Shown here one piece after another: positions 25,519-27,816 of a DNA stretch of 27,816 nucleotides. The notes under the pieces are model-generated. The model was not told the DNA's origin, did no database searches, and worked only from the letters and a program-made list of their open reading frames with translations. The stretch's first letter is position 1. Each line of letters starts with the position of its first letter. The stretch comes from an uncultured Collinsella sp. (GTDB taxonomy: Bacteria; Actinomycetota; Coriobacteriia; Coriobacteriales; Coriobacteriaceae). Location: contig UQZH01000026.1 of assembly GCA_900545445.1 (NCBI GenBank), positions 1 through 27,816 of the forward strand, read 5' to 3'. The translations under genes and the position numbers were made by a program.

Positions 25519-25545
25519 GTTACGCGGTTCGTAGAACCGCGTAAC
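25519..25545 (-). repeat. GTTACGCGGTT hairpin at the lipoprotein stop codon
   Basis: A perfect 11-bp stem with a 5-nt loop, 3 nt past the stop codon. The stem is the same as the one at the hspR stop (129-156). It has no T-run. Confidence 0.75.
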
Positions 25546-25548
25546 CCC

Positions 25549-26106
25549 CTAGCTCATCATCGCATTCATCATCTCGGTGGTTGCGGAATCGTCGGCAGAC
25601 CACTCGTTATCCTCGTTGGCGGAATATTTAAAGGTGACCTTGGTGTCCTTGGTCTTAGCGGCCTTGGTCACGTCGACCATGACCTGGCCGGCCATCTTGT
25701 ACAGGTCATCCTCGGAAGGCATCGTATCGAGTGCGGTAACCTTCTCCTGATACTGGGTGGCGAAATCTTCGACGATCTTATTCATGGACTTGCAGGTGAT
25801 GGTAACCTCGGCGGTCGCAGTGCCCTTGTCCTCATCGACCGTCACATCGCCGATCTTGTAATCAAAGCCCTCGAGATAGCTCTTGGCGTACTCCTTGGGA
25901 TCGATGCCCAGTTGCTCAAACTCGTCGCCCGAAGCCTCTTCCAGACCGGAGAGGAAATCATCGCCGCCGTTCTTGATCTCGTCAAACTGGCTCGTAAGGT
26001 CGTTGGTGATGAGCTCTTCCACCGAAGGCCCTCCGCAGCCGGAAAGCAAAACCACGCACGCGACCAGGGCAGCCATCAGGGGCGCAAGCAGCAGCTTCTT
26101 TTTCAT
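25549..26106 (-). CDS. Small uncharacterised lipoprotein
   Basis: 185 residues from the ATG at 26106, preceded by GGAGGA. A type II signal peptide (MKKKLLLAPLMAALVACVVL) ends in the lipobox LSGC, so Cys24 should be lipidated and the protein held on the outer face of the membrane. The mature part has a helical stretch (VEELITNDLTSQFDEIKNG) and a beta-rich domain (YKIGDVTVDEDKGTATAEVTIT), resembling the DUF4878/DUF5105-type lipoproteins of Gram-positives. No catalytic motif is seen. It is monocistronic, and its 3' end is joined to the two-hairpin repeat element. Function is unknown. Confidence 0.85.
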   Translation of the reverse strand: MKKKLLLAPLMAALVACVVLLSGCGGPSVEELITNDLTSQFDEIKNGGDDFLSGLEEASGDEFEQLGIDPKEYAKSYLEGFDYKIGDVTVDEDKGTATAEVTITCKSMNKIVEDFATQYQEKVTALDTMPSEDDLYKMAGQVMVDVTKAAKTKDTKVTFKYSANEDNEWSADDSATTEMMNAMMS

Positions 26107-26283
26107 GACATTCCTCCAAACAAGCGGCGCCGCGTTCCCTGCGCAGCGCACGTCGTAACAGCAAGTCCATATTAGCGGCCCGGCCCAACCCCCTGCGTCG
26201 CAAAAGCGCAGGCGGCTCAATTTGACGAACGAATGGCCCGTAAAGCAAGCCCCTTGCAATAAAATGCACCTGTTTAGCCTATT

Positions 26284-26317
26284 AAAAAAGGGTGGCCGGA
26301 CAACCCGACCACCCTTG
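26284..26317 (-). terminator. Rho-independent terminator of the EIIA gene
   Basis: On the minus strand, AAGGGTGGTCGGG pairs with CCGGCCACCCTT and is followed by TTTTAAT, 22 nt past the stop codon. It is a classical terminator. Confidence 0.92.
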
Positions 26318-26339
26318 CGCATCTTCTGGATGCCGCAGA

Positions 26340-26876
26340 CTACTTGCGGACGACCTTAACGATGGCGTCACCGGCGGCGACGGCAGACTCGGCCTCGACG
26401 GCGAGCTCGACGTCGGCAAACTCGGCGGTGTTGGACACGGCCACGACGACGCAGTCCTTGTAGCCGGCAGCAGCGATCTTGGCACGGTCGATCTTGAGTA
26501 TGGGCTGACCAGCTTTGACAACGTCGTCGGCCTTGACGAAGCCCTCGAAGCCGTCGCCGTTCATGTTGACGGTATCGACGCCAACGTGCACCAGAACCTC
26601 GATGCCGCTATCGGACTGCAGGCCCACGGCGTGACCCATGGTGACGGTCACCTTGCCGTCGCAGGGAGCGTAGACCAGGTCGTCCTCGGGCCACACAGCG
26701 CAGCCCTTGCCCAGAACCTCGCCACCAAAGACGGGATCGGGCACGTCGGCCATCTTGATGACCTTGCCCTTGACAGGCGAGCACAGCACGTCGGCGCCAG
26801 CAGAAGCAGAGATGGAGGCCGGAGCAGCAGCTGCCGCGGGCTCAGCCTTCTTCTTAAACATGTCAAACAGACCCAT
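26340..26876 (-). CDS. crr: PTS glucose-type EIIA domain protein
   Basis: A 178-residue free-standing EIIA of the glucose family. The ATG at 26876 has AGAGGAG about 8 nt upstream; a longer frame to 26915 overlaps the leader. After MGLFDMFKKK and an Ala-rich linker, the beta-sandwich runs from about residue 28. The phosphorylated histidine is H97 in IEVLVHVGVDTVN, and H82 (TMGHAVGLQSD) is its partner, spaced 15 residues as in E. coli Crr (75/90). It accepts phosphate from HPr and passes it to an EIIB. No EIIBC partner is adjacent, so it may serve several transporters. A decayed RpiR-type regulator lies upstream, head-to-head. Confidence 0.93.
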   Translation of the reverse strand: MGLFDMFKKKAEPAAAAAPASISASAGADVLCSPVKGKVIKMADVPDPVFGGEVLGKGCAVWPEDDLVYAPCDGKVTVTMGHAVGLQSDSGIEVLVHVGVDTVNMNGDGFEGFVKADDVVKAGQPILKIDRAKIAAAGYKDCVVVAVSNTAEFADVELAVEAESAVAAGDAIVKVVRK

Positions 26877-26925
26877 ATGTTTTCTCCTCTTGATTAAGCG
26901 CAACGTTATGCGCATGCCTATGGTG

Positions 26926-26954
26926 ATTATAGTGCCAAATGATCAAATTGCTAA
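26926..26954 (-). promoter_or_regulatory. Promoter of the EIIA gene
   Basis: On the minus strand, TTAGCA (26954-26949) and a perfect TATAAT (26931-26926) are 17 nt apart, about 50 nt ahead of the ATG. Confidence 0.65.
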
Positions 26955-26998
26955 GGTGAGGGCTCGAATCGCAAGCCCTTCCCGGTAGTGCTCGTGGG

Positions 26999-27616
26999 AT
27001 GAGTATCTCCTTTGCATCGCGGGTCGATAAGCTGAGTATCGCCTGCGCAGGTTATGGAGCGCATGGAGGGGCTCTACCAGACCACGCTGGCCGAAACGCA
27101 GGAGCTGCTCGACCCCACGCAACTTGACCATGCCGCCAAGCTCATCGCGAACGCCCGACAGGTCGACATCTACACGGCTCGCACAACCTCTATCCAGCGG
27201 GAATGTTCCGCGATCGCCTGCTCTCCGCCGGTAAAAGCGCGACGTGCCACGACGGTGTCGAGGCCCAGGTGCGAACGGCGCTCGCCTCGGGTCCCGACCA
27301 TGCGGCAATCGTCATCTCCTACAGCGGCCTTGCCCCCAACCTCAAGGGCATCTTGCCGATCCTCAGCAGTCGGCATGTCCCGGTCATCGTCATCGGCACG
27401 CCTTATTGCGCGCGCATTCACCCCGGCTTTGCCGCCTATCTCACGGTGAGCGACCACGAGAGCATGACGCATCGCATCACGCAGTTCGCGAGCCACATCG
27501 CCGTGCAATACGTGCTCGATTCGCTTTACAGCAGCTACTTCGCCAAAGACTACGCCCGCTGCGCCGAATTCCTAGAGCGTTCATTCCCCTACACCCGCCT
27601 CCCCGGGCTCAAGTAG
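26999..27616 (+). pseudogene. Decayed RpiR/MurR-type regulator (SIS domain)
   Basis: The segment from 27054 reads as the linker and SIS-domain start of an RpiR-family regulator (MERMEGLYQTTLAETQELL, LIANARQVDIYT). The rest of the SIS domain (HNLYPAGMFRDRLL, AIVISYSGLAPNLKGILPIL, PVIVIGT) continues in another frame to 27616. The frames switch near 27174-27176 and are consistent with loss of one base. Upstream, only a possible trace of the N-terminal helix-turn-helix remains in the second frame from 26999 (SISFASR, ACAGY), and an in-frame TGA lies at 27033. A functional DNA-binding regulator is unlikely. Intact relatives sense sugar phosphates, fitting the neighbouring EIIA gene. Confidence 0.75.
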
Positions 27617-27625
27617 CTATTTAAA

Positions 27626-27776
27626 AACATCCCCAATGACTAACGGCCGACCTAATAACGACTTCTCGTCATTAGGTCGGCCATATCGACTCTAATAACT
27701 ATTTATTCCGTAAACTCGTTATTAGAATCTGACGCAGGAGGCCAGGCTCACATGTGGTGATTAGTCATTGGGTGTT
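27626..27776. repeat. Nested multi-hairpin palindrome at the right edge
   Basis: The outer stem AACATCCCCAATGACTAA pairs with TTAGTCATTGGGTGTT (one 2-nt slip). Inside lie a 17-bp hairpin at 27645-27682 (GGCCGACCTAATAACGA with TCGTCATTAGGTCGGCC, one G-T) and a 9-bp hairpin at 27691-27726 (TCTAATAAC with GTTATTAGA). CTAATAACGA occurs in inverted orientation in both inner hairpins. No gene was seen from 27617 to the window end. Confidence 0.75.
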
Positions 27777-27816
27777 CCTATAGTTTTGTCAACCGTCGGG
27801 GCTACTCCCGGTAGGG

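Overview
The window looks like a piece of a Coriobacteriia (Actinomycetota) chromosome, most likely Collinsella or a close gut relative. This is an inference from the high GC content, the actinobacterial heat-shock order dnaK-grpE-dnaJ-hspR, a NiaR-controlled NAD operon, a nickel-hydrogenase maturation cluster, and large Ala-rich cell-surface proteins with actinobacterial-type leaders. No rRNA, tRNA, CRISPR array, phage gene or transposase was seen.

Layout. (1) 1-4456, minus strand: dnaK, grpE, dnaJ (no zinc finger) and hspR, the DnaK chaperone machine with its MerR-type repressor. (2) 5001-5186, plus: a 61-residue 2[4Fe-4S] ferredoxin with its own promoter and terminator. (3) 5389-9256, minus: nadA-nadB-nadC-niaR, de novo NAD synthesis from aspartate plus its niacin-responsive repressor. 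A perfect 19-bp inverted repeat overlaps the nadA promoter and is a strong operator candidate. (4) 9499-10531: an orphan uracil-DNA-glycosylase-like protein diverging from a thioredoxin. (5) 10763-16701, plus: a His-containing small protein, nikR with an unusual His/Cys-rich N-terminal tail, then hypF, hypC, hypD and hypE, which make and insert the Fe(CN)2CO part of [NiFe] hydrogenase. hypA and hypB are absent here. (6) 16883-21744, minus: a 1507-residue secreted, membrane-anchored protein whose mRNA leader is a cobalamin riboswitch. Its C-terminal half holds an alpha/alpha-toroid-like domain of the kind used by eukaryotic B12 carriers, so it may be a surface B12-capture protein. (7) 22064-24208, minus: a secreted C69-family peptidase with an LAKTG sorting signal, bracketed by two nearly identical 120-bp palindromes. 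(8) 24621-27616: a HAD phosphatase, a small lipoprotein, a PTS EIIA-Glc-like protein and a decayed RpiR/MurR-type regulator.

The intergenic DNA is unusually rich in long inverted repeats. Some are ordinary terminators. Several are not: a two-hairpin element found after hspR and again after the lipoprotein gene with compensatory stem changes, the pair of 120-bp palindromes around the C69 gene, a set of palindromes sharing GGGAC/GTCCC cores, and a nested multi-hairpin at the right edge. The riboswitch-controlled surface protein and the repeated hairpin elements are the most promising leads.
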